A DNA stretch of 64,000 nt from Komagataeibacter xylinus (GTDB lineage Bacteria; Pseudomonadota; Alphaproteobacteria; Acetobacterales; Acetobacteraceae), in the NCBI RefSeq assembly GCF_009834365.1, contig NZ_CP041348.1:2517001-2581000 (forward strand). The letters run 5' to 3'. The notes under the pieces were generated by a model, which was not told the origin of the DNA, did no database searches, and saw nothing but the letters and a program-made list of their open reading frames with translations. The translations under genes were made by a program, and so were the position numbers. Numbering within the stretch: the stretch's first letter is position 1; the number at the start of each line of letters is the position of its first letter. Positions 9,005 to 18,109 of the stretch are shown here, piece by piece.

Positions 9005-10101
9005 TGTCCTGATTCTGAAGTTTCGCTGATTTTGGTAGTACGGAGGCAGAATCGCTTGACGGCCTGCAGGATGTCGTCGGCGGATCTGGTCCATTTGAAG
9101 GGCTTGGGCTGTTCGTTATGGACGGCGATGAAAGCCCTGATGTCGGCCTCCAGGGCTTCGGTCGAACGGTGAATGCCGCGCCTGATCTGCTTTTCAGTGA
9201 CGAGAGCGAAAAACCGCTCCACCTGATTGATCCATGAGGCCCCGGTCGGCGTAAAATGAACGTGCCAGCGCGGGCGCCTGGCCAACCAGTCACGGATCAG
9301 CTTCGTCTTGTGGGTGGCATAGTTATCCATCACCAGATGGATATCGAGGTCAGTCGGCACATTGGTTTCGATCTGGTCAAGGAATTTGCGGAATTCCGTG
9401 GATCGGTGCTTCGGATAACACTTTCCAATGATGGTGCCGGTGGCAATGTCGAGAGCTGCGAACAGTGAGGTCGTACCGTGGCGGGTATAGTCATGTGTCC
9501 GCCGCTCGACCTGGCCGGGCCGCATCGGGAGCATGGGCTGGCTGCGATCCAGCGCCTGGATCTGGCTCTTCTCATCCACGCACAGTACCAGCGCACGCTC
9601 CGGCGGTGCCATATACAGACCAACGATGTCGCGGACCTTCTCCACGAAGAGGGGGTCGTTCGACAGTTTGAAGGTCTCTGTTCGATGCGGCTGTAACCCG
9701 AACGCTTTCCAGATGCGATGGATCGTTGACGGTGCATATCCCACGGCCTGTGCCATCGAGCGCAGCGACCAATGCGTAGCACCGCGCGGGGTTTCTTCCA
9801 GTGTCCGGCGGATCGTCTCCGCGATTTCCCCGTCGCCGATCGAGCGTGGTGTCCCCGGCCGGGGTTCATCGTAAAGCCCGTCCAGACGGTCCGTTGCAAA
9901 ACGCCGGCGCCACTTGCCAACCGTGTTGATGTCCGCGCCCGTCAGGTCACGGATCGCCTTGTTCTCATGCCCATCGGCTGCGGCAAGGACAATACGGGCT
10001 CGCCGCGCAAGCGCCTGGCCCGTCTTGCGCGCCCTTGCCAGAGATTCCAGTTCCTGACGCTCCAATGCCGTCAGTTCAATCGCAACCGCTACACGTCCCA
10101 T
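9001..10101 (-). CDS. IS630-family transposase
   Basis: A 366-residue transposase. An N-terminal helix-turn-helix region (residues about 1-110, with [22 protein letters not shown]) is followed by the DDE catalytic core. The first Asp is in [10 protein letters not shown] near 175, the second in [11 protein letters not shown] near 260, and the Glu in [13 protein letters not shown] near 295. That spacing and the ASWINQVE motif are typical of IS630. Its TAG stop at 9001-9003 is not inside the element: TA comes from the duplicated target and G from the flanking base, so the transposase stop depends on the insertion site. The frame is intact and the element may be active. Confidence 0.93.
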   Translation of the reverse strand: MGRVAVAIELTALERQELESLARARKTGQALARRARIVLAAADGHENKAIRDLTGADINTVGKWRRRFATDRLDGLYDEPRPGTPRSIGDGEIAETIRRTLEETPRGATHWSLRSMAQAVGYAPSTIHRIWKAFGLQPHRTETFKLSNDPLFVEKVRDIVGLYMAPPERALVLCVDEKSQIQALDRSQPMLPMRPGQVERRTHDYTRHGTTSLFAALDIATGTIIGKCYPKHRSTEFRKFLDQIETNVPTDLDIHLVMDNYATHKTKLIRDWLARRPRWHVHFTPTGASWINQVERFFALVTEKQIRRGIHRSTEALEADIRAFIAVHNEQPKPFKWTRSADDILQAVKRFCLRTTKISETSESGH

Positions 10102-10152
10102 TCGATTACTCCTGCCATCAGGATAATCATATAAACTTCTCGATCAGGACAC
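9004..10152 (-). mobile_element. IS630-family insertion sequence, complete, 1149 bp
   Basis: The ends are inverted repeats: GTGTCCTGATTCTGAAGTTT at 9004 matches, in reverse complement, the right end at 10133-10152 (GTGTCCTGATCGAGAAGTTT), 16 of 20 identical. TA dinucleotides at 9002-9003 and 10153-10154 are the duplicated target, as expected for IS630. The original site is a CTAG at which two convergent genes ended. One intact transposase fills the element. Confidence 0.92.
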
Positions 10153-10829
10153 TAGAACCCGCGCATCGGCCCGTGGCTGTAGTGCAGCAGCATGCAGCCC
10201 ACCGCCGTCATGTGCGTGCCAGCGCCCAGCACCACCATCACGTGCCACAGCACGTTGGAAAACGGCATGTTCTCGCGCATGTAGAACACCACCCCGATGC
10301 TGAAGAAGAAGAGCCCGAGCACGATGAGGAAAAAAATCGGGCTGGGCAGCATCCACGCCTGCGGGTCGGGGCACAGGAAGAAAACCCACGCCACGCACAG
10401 GTAAGGCACGACATGAAACCGGCGCGACCAGGTGAAAAAGCACATCTTGGCTACGATGCCTGCCGCAGCCATGGCCCACAGCACCGCGCAGAACCACAGG
10501 CTGGCGCGTCCCTGCCCGCCAAGCAGTATGAAGGGGGTATAGGTTGCGGCAATGGCGACGAAGATGATGGACTGGTCAATGCGCTGCAACCCGCCCTTGA
10601 GGAGGCAGGGCGGGCAGAAATTATAGGCCGCCGATGACAGGCAGGTGCCCAGTATGCCACCGCAGTAGAGCATGGTAACACCCGCCGCCAGGCCCGAATG
10701 CATCAGCATGGCCGTGTGCAGCAGCCACACGACGCCATAGCCAAGCCCCACGACGCCGATGATATGGACCGCAAGGTCGGCCGCCCGTTCGGCCACGGAA
10801 TAGATGGGGAAACGCGTGCGGGTGCTCAT
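10152..10829 (-). CDS. Hemolysin III / PAQR-family membrane protein
   Basis: A 225-residue protein from the ATG at 10829 (MSTRTRFPIYSVAERAADL). It has seven hydrophobic segments and the family's conserved polar residues: the early Glu-Arg-Ala-Asp of helix one, the SxxYN motif in SSAAYNF, the D-Q-(S) of RIDQSIIFVAIAATYTPF, and the HxxxVxGAxxH-like HVMVVLGAGTHMTAV near the end. These positions form the metal-dependent hydrolase-like site of the PAQR/CREST superfamily. The bacterial members (YqfA type) have unclear physiological roles in lipid metabolism. An AAGGAG lies 13 bases upstream of the start. The stop TAG is completed by the IS630 target duplication; the protein is unaffected. Confidence 0.82.
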   Translation of the reverse strand: MSTRTRFPIYSVAERAADLAVHIIGVVGLGYGVVWLLHTAMLMHSGLAAGVTMLYCGGILGTCLSSAAYNFCPPCLLKGGLQRIDQSIIFVAIAATYTPFILLGGQGRASLWFCAVLWAMAAAGIVAKMCFFTWSRRFHVVPYLCVAWVFFLCPDPQAWMLPSPIFFLIVLGLFFFSIGVVFYMRENMPFSNVLWHVMVVLGAGTHMTAVGCMLLHYSHGPMRGF

Positions 10830-11067
10830 GCGGCGGAAATTACTCCTTATTTCTGCTCTGGTCCGGTCCTGTAGCGTGAATAAGTCTGTTTCCCCATATG
10901 CAGAAGCGTTCAGGCCGCACCACGACAGCGCATGCCTGACCTGAGGCTGGCCTGCTGTCATAGCGTGCGGCCATGCAACGCGCAAAGCTGCCCCATGCGG
11001 GCGGGGCTTGCGGGGCAGGGACCTTGTGGCGCACAACGCGCCCCGAATGACAGGGAGAAAGCAGGAC

Positions 11068-11283
11068 ATGGCCCGATCATGGCCACTGGTCTGGGTGCTG
11101 GTTGCGCTGGCAGTAGGGCATTTTGCGTGCGGCGTAGCGCTTACGCCATGGCATGTCGTGGGCATGGTACTGGCGGGGCTGGGCTGCTTCGTGCTGGTCT
11201 GGGGGCTGTTTCTGGGCGGCCTGATGCTGCTGGCCTATGTCAGCAGCCTGTTTGAACGCACGGGCAGCAAGATGCGGTGGTAG
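11068..11283 (+). CDS. Small two-helix membrane protein
   Basis: A 71-residue protein from the ATG at 11068, with GCAGGA just upstream; longer in-frame starts exist. Two hydrophobic helices are visible (PLVWVLVALAVGHFACGVAL and GMVLAGLGCFVLVWGLFLGGLMLLAYV) joined by a short TPWH loop, with a basic tail (FERTGSKMRW). I do not recognise a family. It is divergent from the hemolysin III gene and is followed by a terminator at 11425. Confidence 0.55.
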   Translation: MARSWPLVWVLVALAVGHFACGVALTPWHVVGMVLAGLGCFVLVWGLFLGGLMLLAYVSSLFERTGSKMRW

Positions 11284-11424
11284 GTGGCAGTCGCCAGCAG
11301 GTGCTGTTTACGGCGATGGTCTTGGGCAGCATCCCCTGCATTTTCTCCGTTGTGAAAAAATTGGCATCAGTGAAGTCATTTTCTGCCATGGAATGCGCTC
11401 TTGCGCCGTCGGCTGTTCCGTACA

Positions 11425-11453
11425 TAAAAAAACAGGGGTTTCCCCCTGTTTTT
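11425..11453. terminator. Bidirectional intrinsic terminator
   Basis: AAAAAACAGGGG-TTT-CCCCCTGTTTTT forms a strong hairpin with an A-tract on one side and a T-tract on the other. It can end both the plus-strand gene at 11068 and the minus-strand gene at 11473, which converge here. Confidence 0.85.
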
Positions 11454-11472
11454 CGTGGCGGTGCGGGCCGCT

Positions 11473-11724
11473 TCAGCGTGCGGTGCGTTCGCCGGTCACG
11501 TGGGCGCACAGGGCCTGGATCTCGGCTGCGGTTACGCCCTCGGGGTTGTGCTCGGCCTTCCTGGCGATCTCGTGCTCGGTGCCCGAGGCGCGGCCATGTT
11601 CCTTGGCAACATGCTGGGCAATGGCAATCACCTCTTCCTTCTGCAGCAGCTTGGGCTCTTTCAGGCCTTTTGCTGCAAGCTTGTGCATGTGTTCGCGGGC
11701 GGCGGCGGTGGGTTTGTCAGTCAT
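11473..11724 (-). CDS. Small cytoplasmic hypothetical protein
   Basis: An 83-residue hydrophilic, helix-rich protein (MTDKPTAAAREHMHKLAAKG) with no signal peptide or membrane segment. A Glu/His/Lys-rich middle contains the pattern LLQKEEVIAIAQHVAKEHGRA. The C-terminal part (NPEGVTAAEIQALCAHVTGE) looks like a short helical pair. Start support is modest: AGG lies 11 bases upstream of the ATG at 11724. It ends against the shared terminator at 11425. I do not recognise the family. Confidence 0.6.
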   Translation of the reverse strand: MTDKPTAAAREHMHKLAAKGLKEPKLLQKEEVIAIAQHVAKEHGRASGTEHEIARKAEHNPEGVTAAEIQALCAHVTGERTAR

Positions 11725-11864
11725 GGTCAGGCTATCCTGTTAACGTGGCGCGCAGTCTGCGCGTAAGGGCGTGTTATAACTTATAGGATGCACGACCTCA
11801 CATCGTATTTTACATATCAGCTTTGTGCTGCCCGGTGTGGGCAGTCCCCTTGACGGAAACCCAT

Positions 11865-13109
11865 ATGCAAACGCCCGTTCCCCCCGCGCCCGATAGCGCC
11901 CTGACACGCCTGGCACCCACGGTCGGGCTGACCGGCCCGCAGCAGGCGCTGATGGATGAAGTGCTGGCCTTCTGCCGTGCCCACACAGCCGATGCGCATG
12001 CGCTGTTCGTAATCGAGGGTGACGCGGGCACGGGCAAGAGCCTGCTGCTCAACACGCTGTTCACCGCCATTCAGCACGCGGCTCGTGGCCGGGATGCACA
12101 GGACCCGCTGCACGGCACCCATAACTGCCTGCTGGTCAACCATCCGGAAATGATCAAGCTGTACCGCAACATTTCCGAATCCCAGCCCAGCCTGCGCAAG
12201 AAGGATTTCGAGCGGCCCACTACTTTTATCAACCAGATGGCGGGGCATGGGCGGCGTGCCGATATCGTGCTGGTGGATGAGGCCCACCTGCTGCTGACCC
12301 GCAGCGACCCCTATAACCGCTTCAGGCAGGACAACCAACTGGCCGAGATCATCCGCCATGCCCGCATTGTGGTGATCGTGTTTGATGCAAGGCAGGTGCT
12401 CAAGTTCAAGAGCCTGTGGACCGATGAGCGCCTGCGCGCGCTTGTTGCGGGTTATCCGGTTGTAATCCGCAGGCTGGACCAGCAGTTCCGCATGCATGCC
12501 CATGCAGATGTGATGGAGTGGATCCGCGCCCTGCGCGATGGCTGGCTGCGCGCGCTACCGGCACCGCAGCCTTTTGATTTCCGTATTTATGATGATGCGC
12601 AGGCTCTGTACGAGGCCATATGCCAGCGCAACGCGCAGTACGGGCTGTGCCGCATGCTGGCCACCTATGATTACCCCTACACCCTGAACGGGCAGGACCA
12701 TTTCATTACCGAAGGGCGTTTTCACCTGCGCTGGGACCGCGCCATGCCGCAGGCCCGCCTGCCCTGGGCGGAACGGGCGGATACGATTGATGAGGTGGGC
12801 TCGGTCTACACCATTCAGGGTTTTGACCTGAATTATGCGGGTGTGATCCTTGGCCCGTCCGTAACCTGTGACCCGGCCACCGACCGGATCGTGATCGACC
12901 CCACCCGCTATGAGGACCGCGCCGCCTTTACCGGGCGCGACGGGGTGGAGAACCCGCCCGCGGTCATGGCGCGGATCATCCTCAACTCCATCAACGTGCT
13001 CATGACACGCGGGGTGAGGGGACTTTACATTTATGCCAGCGATCCCCGCCTGCATGCCCGGCTCAAGGTTTTATGGAACGCGCGGCAGGCTGCTCCCGCC
13101 GCGCCGTAG
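11865..13109 (+). CDS. DUF2075-domain ATPase/helicase-like protein
   Basis: A 414-residue P-loop protein. Walker A is VIEGDAGTGKSLLLNT near residue 51, Walker B is DIVLVDEAHLLL near 135, and a motif III-like VVIVFDARQVL follows. The superfamily 1-type motif LDQQFRMHA is near residue 207, and TIQGFDLNYAGVILGPSV near 325 is the DUF2075 C-terminal signature. These proteins resemble SF1 helicases and often sit with defence or nucleic-acid genes, but their substrate is not established. I chose the ATG at 11865; the frame could extend upstream to a TTG. It is flanked by small unknown genes rather than by a recognisable defence operon. Confidence 0.8.
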   Translation: MQTPVPPAPDSALTRLAPTVGLTGPQQALMDEVLAFCRAHTADAHALFVIEGDAGTGKSLLLNTLFTAIQHAARGRDAQDPLHGTHNCLLVNHPEMIKLYRNISESQPSLRKKDFERPTTFINQMAGHGRRADIVLVDEAHLLLTRSDPYNRFRQDNQLAEIIRHARIVVIVFDARQVLKFKSLWTDERLRALVAGYPVVIRRLDQQFRMHAHADVMEWIRALRDGWLRALPAPQPFDFRIYDDAQALYEAICQRNAQYGLCRMLATYDYPYTLNGQDHFITEGRFHLRWDRAMPQARLPWAERADTIDEVGSVYTIQGFDLNYAGVILGPSVTCDPATDRIVIDPTRYEDRAAFTGRDGVENPPAVMARIILNSINVLMTRGVRGLYIYASDPRLHARLKVLWNARQAAPAAP

Positions 13110-13113
13110 GGGT

Positions 13114-13353
13114 TCAGCCCTTCTCGCCAAGGCGCTTGAGGTAGGGCAGGATTTCAGAGCCGGATTCAATGGCGTGGCCGAGAACGGTCTCGACGAGTGT
13201 TGCAAGCCCCTGCGCATCAAGCCGCGTGAGGATCACGCTCAGGTCATGCCTGTCGGCATCGGAAAGCTCGGGGGACTGGATGATGCGCCGTTCAATCGCC
13301 GCCTTCATGGCGTCGGTGGTGAAGGGCATGTCGATAATCTGGTCTTTGCTCAT
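13114..13353 (-). CDS. Small hypothetical protein
   Basis: A 79-residue acidic, helical protein starting MSKDQIIDMPFTTDAMKAAI. CAGGA lies about ten bases before the ATG at 13353, so I prefer it to the longer in-frame ORF. No signal peptide, membrane helix or known motif is visible. It converges on the DUF2075 gene with only four bases between the stops, and there is no obvious terminator between them. Confidence 0.6.
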   Translation of the reverse strand: MSKDQIIDMPFTTDAMKAAIERRIIQSPELSDADRHDLSVILTRLDAQGLATLVETVLGHAIESGSEILPYLKRLGEKG

Positions 13354-13472
13354 GGCCGTAAATTTCCTGCAAGAATAAAGGAACAGGCCATGGTACGGGT
13401 TGCCGGTTTTCCGGCAACCACCCTGCACGCGATGCGGTTATGCGTTTGCTATTACAGGTGTCTGGCAGGCTT

Positions 13473-13661
13473 TCAGCCCTGTTCGGGCTGATCCATGGTG
13501 GCCATGCGGTGCAGGCGTGCCGTTTGCGAAAAGCCACGCATTTCCTGTGCGATGCCCTGGCGCTCCAGCCGCCGCAGGCCCGTGGCATAGCCAATTTCCT
13601 GCTTGAGCTGACCGAGCAGCATGTTGGTGCGACCGCGGAGCATCGTCTTGAAACGATCCAT
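13473..13661 (-). CDS. Small CsbD-like stress protein
   Basis: A 62-residue protein (MDRFKTMLRGRTNMLLGQLK) with GGGGAG seven bases before the ATG at 13661. The stretch LGQLKQEIGYATGLRRLERQGIAQEMRG follows the CsbD pattern GxLKxxxGxxTGxxxLxxxGxxQxxxG, found in short general-stress proteins of unknown molecular role. The assignment rests on this spacing alone. It is the first gene of a leftward pair with the 13114 protein, separated by about 120 bases. Confidence 0.55.
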   Translation of the reverse strand: MDRFKTMLRGRTNMLLGQLKQEIGYATGLRRLERQGIAQEMRGFSQTARLHRMATMDQPEQG

Positions 13662-14155
13662 GTCACATCTCCCCTAAAAGATTTACAGAGCAATGCTGCG
13701 TTAAACGCATGCCAGATAACAGCACGACGCATGGAGGAATGCAACGTCTAATGCATACCTGACAGACATTTAATGCATAAATGAGAGGAATGGCCGGGGT
13801 TCGGCTTGCGTGAAGGGCTATAGGCCCCAGACTGCGGCAGAAACAGGCATGACAGGCCGGATGAAGACCTCGCTCCTGCTCGGAAGTGCATGAGGAAGGG
13901 AAAGTTCCAAAGACCTGTTGCCTTGGAAAGCATGATGATCAATATATTTTGTAGAATTATGTTTCATTAATTGTAAAATAAAATACATGTCGTTAATATT
14001 ATATATTGTTTCATGCAGAACAATAAAATCCCACGAAATTATGCTTTAAAGCATGCGTGGTAACTGACAGATTGATTATGTTGGACCCGGCCTGTCGTTT
14101 TACGGCCCCATGATAACGTACGGCCTGGCCTGAAAATTGTAGGGAAAGCAGAATA
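13662..14155. other. Intergenic region between divergent genes, AT-rich on the right
   Basis: No credible coding frame is present. Bases 13930-14060 are strongly AT-rich and contain the perfect 14-base palindrome ATGCTTTAAAGCAT at 14041-14054, a possible operator for the symporter at 14156. The left part should hold the promoter of the CsbD-like gene. No terminator or tRNA was seen. Confidence 0.5.
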
Positions 14156-15460
14156 ATGGAGAACAGGCAGGCGCTTTCCCTTAAAGAAAAGACGGCCTAT
14201 GGCTGTGGTGATGCCGCCTCCAACATGATGTGGGGCATGACGTCATCCTACCTGATGTATTATTATACAGATATATATGGCCTGCCGCTGCCTGCCGTAT
14301 CATGGATACTGCTGGTGGCCCGTGTTGTGGATGCTTTCTGCGATCCGGCCATTGGCTATTTTGTTGACCGCATGGGCGGGCTGATCGTGCCGCGCCTGAT
14401 CCGTGCCCTTGCCATTCCCTTTGGCATGACGGGTTTCCTGTGCTTTCTGGCCCTGCCGCTTACGCCTACGGGGAAAATCCTGTGGGCTGGTGCAACCTAT
14501 ATCGTGTTCGGTGCCATCTATTCGTGCATCAATACACCCTATGGTGCGCTGGCCGTGATGATGAGCCGCTCCGCCACGGGGCGGGTTGGCCTCAATGCAT
14601 TCCGCATGATGGGCTGTCAGGCCGGATCGCTGCTTGTGGCGCTGCTGACCATTCCCGCCATTACCTGGCTGGGTGGGGGCGAAAGTGCGGCGCAGCACCG
14701 GTATGGCATGGCGGTGTATGTGCTGGCCCTGTCGGTGCTTGGCAGTATGTTGTGGCTGTGCGTGGCGCGTGGCTGCACCGTAAGGCACCCATCAGCACCA
14801 GTCCGGCAGGATCTTATGATCACGCTGCGCCATCTTCTGGGAAACCGGCGATGGGTGCTGAGCAATCTGCTCGCGTTCTTCTATTTTGTAGGACAGGCGG
14901 CCCTGTTCGGGTTCGTGCTGTATTACGCCCGCATCATTCTGGGCGGCACGGAGCAACTGGGCGCCAATATCATTACCTTCGTCACCGTCCTGCTGTTTGT
15001 GGGCGTGCCTGTATGTCTTCCGCTTGCCAGGCGTATGGGCAGTATCCGAAGTGGGATCATATGCCTGATCGCGCAGGGAGCAGCCTATCTGGCAATGGCT
15101 GTGGCGGGTGCGTCCATGACAGGTTTTTTCCTGTCCATAGCGCTTCTGGCACTGGCGCAGGGCGTAATGTCTCCGCTGTATTACACCTTGCTGGCGGAAG
15201 CCGTGGATGACGGTGATGCGCAAACTTCGACCGGATCGGCCGGTCTGGCGTATTCGCTCAACACATGGGTCACGAAACTGGCGATGGGGCTGACCGGCTT
15301 CGTTCTGGCGCAGTTCCTGTCACATGGTCATTACGTTGAAGGTGGGGGAGTGCAGCCATCGGAGCTGTCATTCTGGATTATGGCCGGGTTTGTCTGGCTG
15401 CCGCTGGGGGCGGTCTGTATGCAGGCCCTCTGCCTGCTGGCATGGCGCGGCAGGGAATGA
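14156..15460 (+). CDS. GPH-family sugar:cation symporter (MelB-like)
   Basis: A 434-residue, 12-helix transporter. The N-terminal signature KEKTAYGCGDAASNMMW followed by YLMYYYTDIYGL and the cation-site pattern DAFCDPAIGYFVDR (residues about 58-71) are diagnostic for the glycoside-pentoside-hexuronide:cation symporters. The Asp residues in the second and fourth helices coordinate the coupling ion in MelB. The substrate cannot be read from the sequence. It is an isolated gene preceded by a long AT-rich region with a palindrome at 14041, which suggests regulated expression. Base composition is slightly lower in GC than the core genes. Confidence 0.85.
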   Translation: MENRQALSLKEKTAYGCGDAASNMMWGMTSSYLMYYYTDIYGLPLPAVSWILLVARVVDAFCDPAIGYFVDRMGGLIVPRLIRALAIPFGMTGFLCFLALPLTPTGKILWAGATYIVFGAIYSCINTPYGALAVMMSRSATGRVGLNAFRMMGCQAGSLLVALLTIPAITWLGGGESAAQHRYGMAVYVLALSVLGSMLWLCVARGCTVRHPSAPVRQDLMITLRHLLGNRRWVLSNLLAFFYFVGQAALFGFVLYYARIILGGTEQLGANIITFVTVLLFVGVPVCLPLARRMGSIRSGIICLIAQGAAYLAMAVAGASMTGFFLSIALLALAQGVMSPLYYTLLAEAVDDGDAQTSTGSAGLAYSLNTWVTKLAMGLTGFVLAQFLSHGHYVEGGGVQPSELSFWIMAGFVWLPLGAVCMQALCLLAWRGRE

Positions 15461-15803
15461 AGACTGGGTCATGCATCATGCTGTCTGCTCAATGCAGGGC
15501 AGAAAGGCGGCAGTTGCCTGATGCTGGAAAATTAAAGTCTCGTTTTGTATTTTTTTAAATAAAAGATCAGATCTCAGTCAGTCTGCATGCTCCGTTTGTT
15601 TTTTTACTTTCAACTCCTGTCAGGGCAAGGCAAGCAGGCTCGATATTCCCGACCCAATGCCATGCGTGGTTGGATATGGGCAGCCATATCACCACAAAAA
15701 ATTATCAGGGTCAGCAGGTTACTTGCTCTCTCTATTGAGCAGACTTATTGTACAGGCAGATTTTTTCCAGTGCTGTCTGATATTTCCTGAAAAAGGTTTT
15801 CCC
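15461..15803. other. Intergenic region, nothing recognised
   Basis: No supported gene. An in-frame extension of the next gene reaches back to 15657 but lacks a ribosome site, and it is out of character with the signal peptide that starts at 15804. A T-rich run at 15540-15560 may help end the symporter transcript, but no hairpin precedes it. Confidence 0.5.
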
Positions 15804-17105
15804 ATGCGCGTCTGTGGCTGGTTGTGCGGTAGTTTCCTGCCCGTCATGCTCCTGTGGGCACCGGCTCTTGCCGCCCCGGCCTACCATCCCGGTTTTGCCT
15901 GCCCCCGGCCTGACGGAGCCGATGTGCTGGCAACGGCGCTCTGTGCCGATCCGGCCATGGCAAAAGCTGAACTCGACCTTGAAAAAGTGTTCTATGCCCA
16001 TCGCGCGCAGGAGGGGACGGGGGCCTATTCGGCCATCAAGGCGCAGGCAGTTGCCTATGACACGGCCCTGCGCAATGCGTGCGCCATTCCGGCAGCGGGT
16101 ACACCGGGCGCGGTCCTGCCATCGGGGGCGGCTTCATGCTACGTGAAGGTAACGGAGCAGCAGGCCGCCGAGTGGGCAAAAACCCTGAGCGGCCCGTATG
16201 CCCAGGAGGCCGCACGCGATATCGACCTGCATATTGCCCTGCAGCAGAAGCTCATCAATGCCGGGTATGCATCCTCTCCCATGGTCAAGGCCGATGGAAT
16301 TTATGGCGATGGCACGCGCACGGCCATCAAAAGCTGGCAGGCGGCCTATGGGGATGGCCAGACGGGCGCGATTGCGGATGATGAAGTGCCCCATGTCGAG
16401 AAACTCGGCGTCTCGCGCGCCGTGCGCTGGGCCCATCAGTCGCCCGAGCCTTCCCTGAGCAGCGATACGAGCGCACCGCCCCTGCTGCGTATCTTCCAGC
16501 TCGACATGCTGGGCATCCAGCGCCCTTTTCTTGAGCAGATTGCGGGAATAGCCAAATATGTGAACCACTACTCGGACAAGACCGCGACCTATACTTACAT
16601 GATAAAAGGCTGTGAACTGACAGCCTATGAACAGGGCGACCAGATTCAGGGCTATGGGCTGAAGGTCACGCCGTCGTGCTCGGTGCCGCTGACGCCGTTC
16701 ATCCAGAATTCCACCCCTACGGTGGCCGAACTGACACTTGGCGACATAAGTGCCGCGTTGAATGGCAACGCCCGCCCGGTTTCCGACTGCCTTGAAGGCT
16801 GCGGCAATGCTGCTGACCCCAATATCGGGCTGATGGAACAGGGATCGCATGCCGAGGATTACGTGAATATTGAAGTCTATGCCCCGGTTGTGGACGATAA
16901 GGCGCTTGATGCGTCTTCAAACTGGCAGAATGCGATCAGGAAACATGAAACTGATGATTACATCGTGAACGGAAAGTTCAACTGTGATGGCAAATATGCC
17001 GCCGAGGGACTGCATGCCATGCGCGATGTGCCGGTAAAGGAGATTTATGTAGGCAGGGGAGAGTCGACTACTGGCCATGGCATCAATGCGCAGTGTGGCC
17101 AGTAA
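15804..17105 (+). CDS. Exported protein with LprI-like and peptidoglycan-binding-like regions
   Basis: A 433-residue protein with a signal peptide (LCGSFLPVMLLWAPALAAPA) when started at the ATG at 15804. Residues about 25-110 carry the pattern FACPRPDGADVLATALCADPAMAKAELDLE, like the lysozyme-inhibitor LprI/DUF1311 fold with its paired cysteines. Residues about 135-200 contain QQKLINAGYASSPMVKADGIYGDGTRTAIKSWQ, a peptidoglycan_binding_1-type repeat. The remaining 230 residues, with several cysteine pairs (CELTAYEQGD, CLEGCGNAADP), are unassigned. It probably acts at the cell wall in the periplasm. There is no operon partner. Confidence 0.7.
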   Translation: MRVCGWLCGSFLPVMLLWAPALAAPAYHPGFACPRPDGADVLATALCADPAMAKAELDLEKVFYAHRAQEGTGAYSAIKAQAVAYDTALRNACAIPAAGTPGAVLPSGAASCYVKVTEQQAAEWAKTLSGPYAQEAARDIDLHIALQQKLINAGYASSPMVKADGIYGDGTRTAIKSWQAAYGDGQTGAIADDEVPHVEKLGVSRAVRWAHQSPEPSLSSDTSAPPLLRIFQLDMLGIQRPFLEQIAGIAKYVNHYSDKTATYTYMIKGCELTAYEQGDQIQGYGLKVTPSCSVPLTPFIQNSTPTVAELTLGDISAALNGNARPVSDCLEGCGNAADPNIGLMEQGSHAEDYVNIEVYAPVVDDKALDASSNWQNAIRKHETDDYIVNGKFNCDGKYAAEGLHAMRDVPVKEIYVGRGESTTGHGINAQCGQ

Positions 17106-17465
17106 AAAAGACATTGACATCATGGGGTTGGGAAGGGGCGGCAGGGAACAGCGGACACATGTTGTTCTGAGTAACGAATGACTGTTGCATGGTTTTTTTT
17201 CATGTCAGTCTGCACATCACTGGTCGAAGGTCCCCTACAGGCTGCCTCTGGCGCCTGCTGCCCCCATAGTTACGAAGTTGCTTCAGGGCGTGATGAGCCT
17301 GATTACGTCTGCCCCTGCGCGATCTGGCCAGGCTGGGCAATCAGGCCGGATACCACCATAAGCTGCAGCGGACGCAGGCGCAGGAGAAAACGCGGCAGCC
17401 CAGCAGGCCACCTTCTGGCGGGGTGCAGGTGGCGGTGGCTTCGCACCCGTCATGGATCCGTACTG
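17106..17465. other. Intergenic region, nothing recognised
   Basis: The 360 bases downstream of the exported protein contain only overlapping low-quality frames on both strands; none has a ribosome site or family motif. The region has a poly-T stretch at 17193-17200 but no clear hairpin. Confidence 0.45.
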
Positions 17466-17921
17466 TCATGGCCGGGCAGTGTCCGTATTTGCGCCGCGCG
17501 CGCCCATCGCCATGCCGATGACCATCGAGAGATAGACCAGCGCCATCCTGCGCGGCGCCATGACCAGTTCCCACCCCGGCGTAAAACGTTTTGGGGTGGC
17601 CTTGTAATCCACCAGATAAGCAACCGGCCCGAGGGCTGCGGTAACGGCCAGCCTGCGCATGAGCCCCGGCTGCCTGCCCAGCGCCCTGTCATACAGCCAC
17701 GCCCAGAACATGGTGGCGGCGGTGTTGGTGGCCAGCCCCACAAGGGTGGCCTGCCCGCCTGCCGCGTCCATTTGGGCGGCCCTGTCACCATATAGCCAGT
17801 GCGCGGTGCAGTTTATGCCTGGACCATACGCGCCCGTCTGCCTGTGGCCCTGCATCATGGCCATGGCTGATGACATGGCGGATCCCATAAGGGTGATCTT
17901 GAGTATGCGTGGTATTGCCAT
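17466..17921 (-). CDS. Hypothetical membrane protein
   Basis: A 151-residue protein starting MAIPRILKITLMGSAMSS, with AGGGG ten bases upstream. Hydrophobic segments are visible at the N-terminus (signal anchor), around QATLVGLATNTAATMFWAWLYD, around RLAVTAALGPVAYLVDY and around ALVYLSMVIGMAMGAR, giving about four membrane helices. The order GxxTNTxAxxFWAxxYD then GPVAYLVDYxxTPxRFxPGWE is distinctive but I do not know the family name. It lies alone between an exported protein and an IS remnant. Confidence 0.65.
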   Translation of the reverse strand: MAIPRILKITLMGSAMSSAMAMMQGHRQTGAYGPGINCTAHWLYGDRAAQMDAAGGQATLVGLATNTAATMFWAWLYDRALGRQPGLMRRLAVTAALGPVAYLVDYKATPKRFTPGWELVMAPRRMALVYLSMVIGMAMGARGANTDTARP

Positions 17922-18109
17922 GAAACGATGCCCCTGAACTGCGTGTGACGGGAATGCCGCAAGGTTGCCTCACAGCCAACGCAGCCCTGTCCGCCCCGTT
18001 TCAATCAGCCTGCTTTCATGTGCAGTATCTGGGGGATATATGGCGCGTGTTGTCGATTACGGGGCATATGACAGCAGCATCGATGAGCGTGTATGTGCGC
18101 CATGCCGAG

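Noticed and set aside
17178..17795. Rightward 205-codon frame opposite the membrane protein at 17466
   Set aside because: The minus-strand frame has clear membrane segments and a ribosome site; the plus-strand frame is Cys/Arg/His-rich noise.
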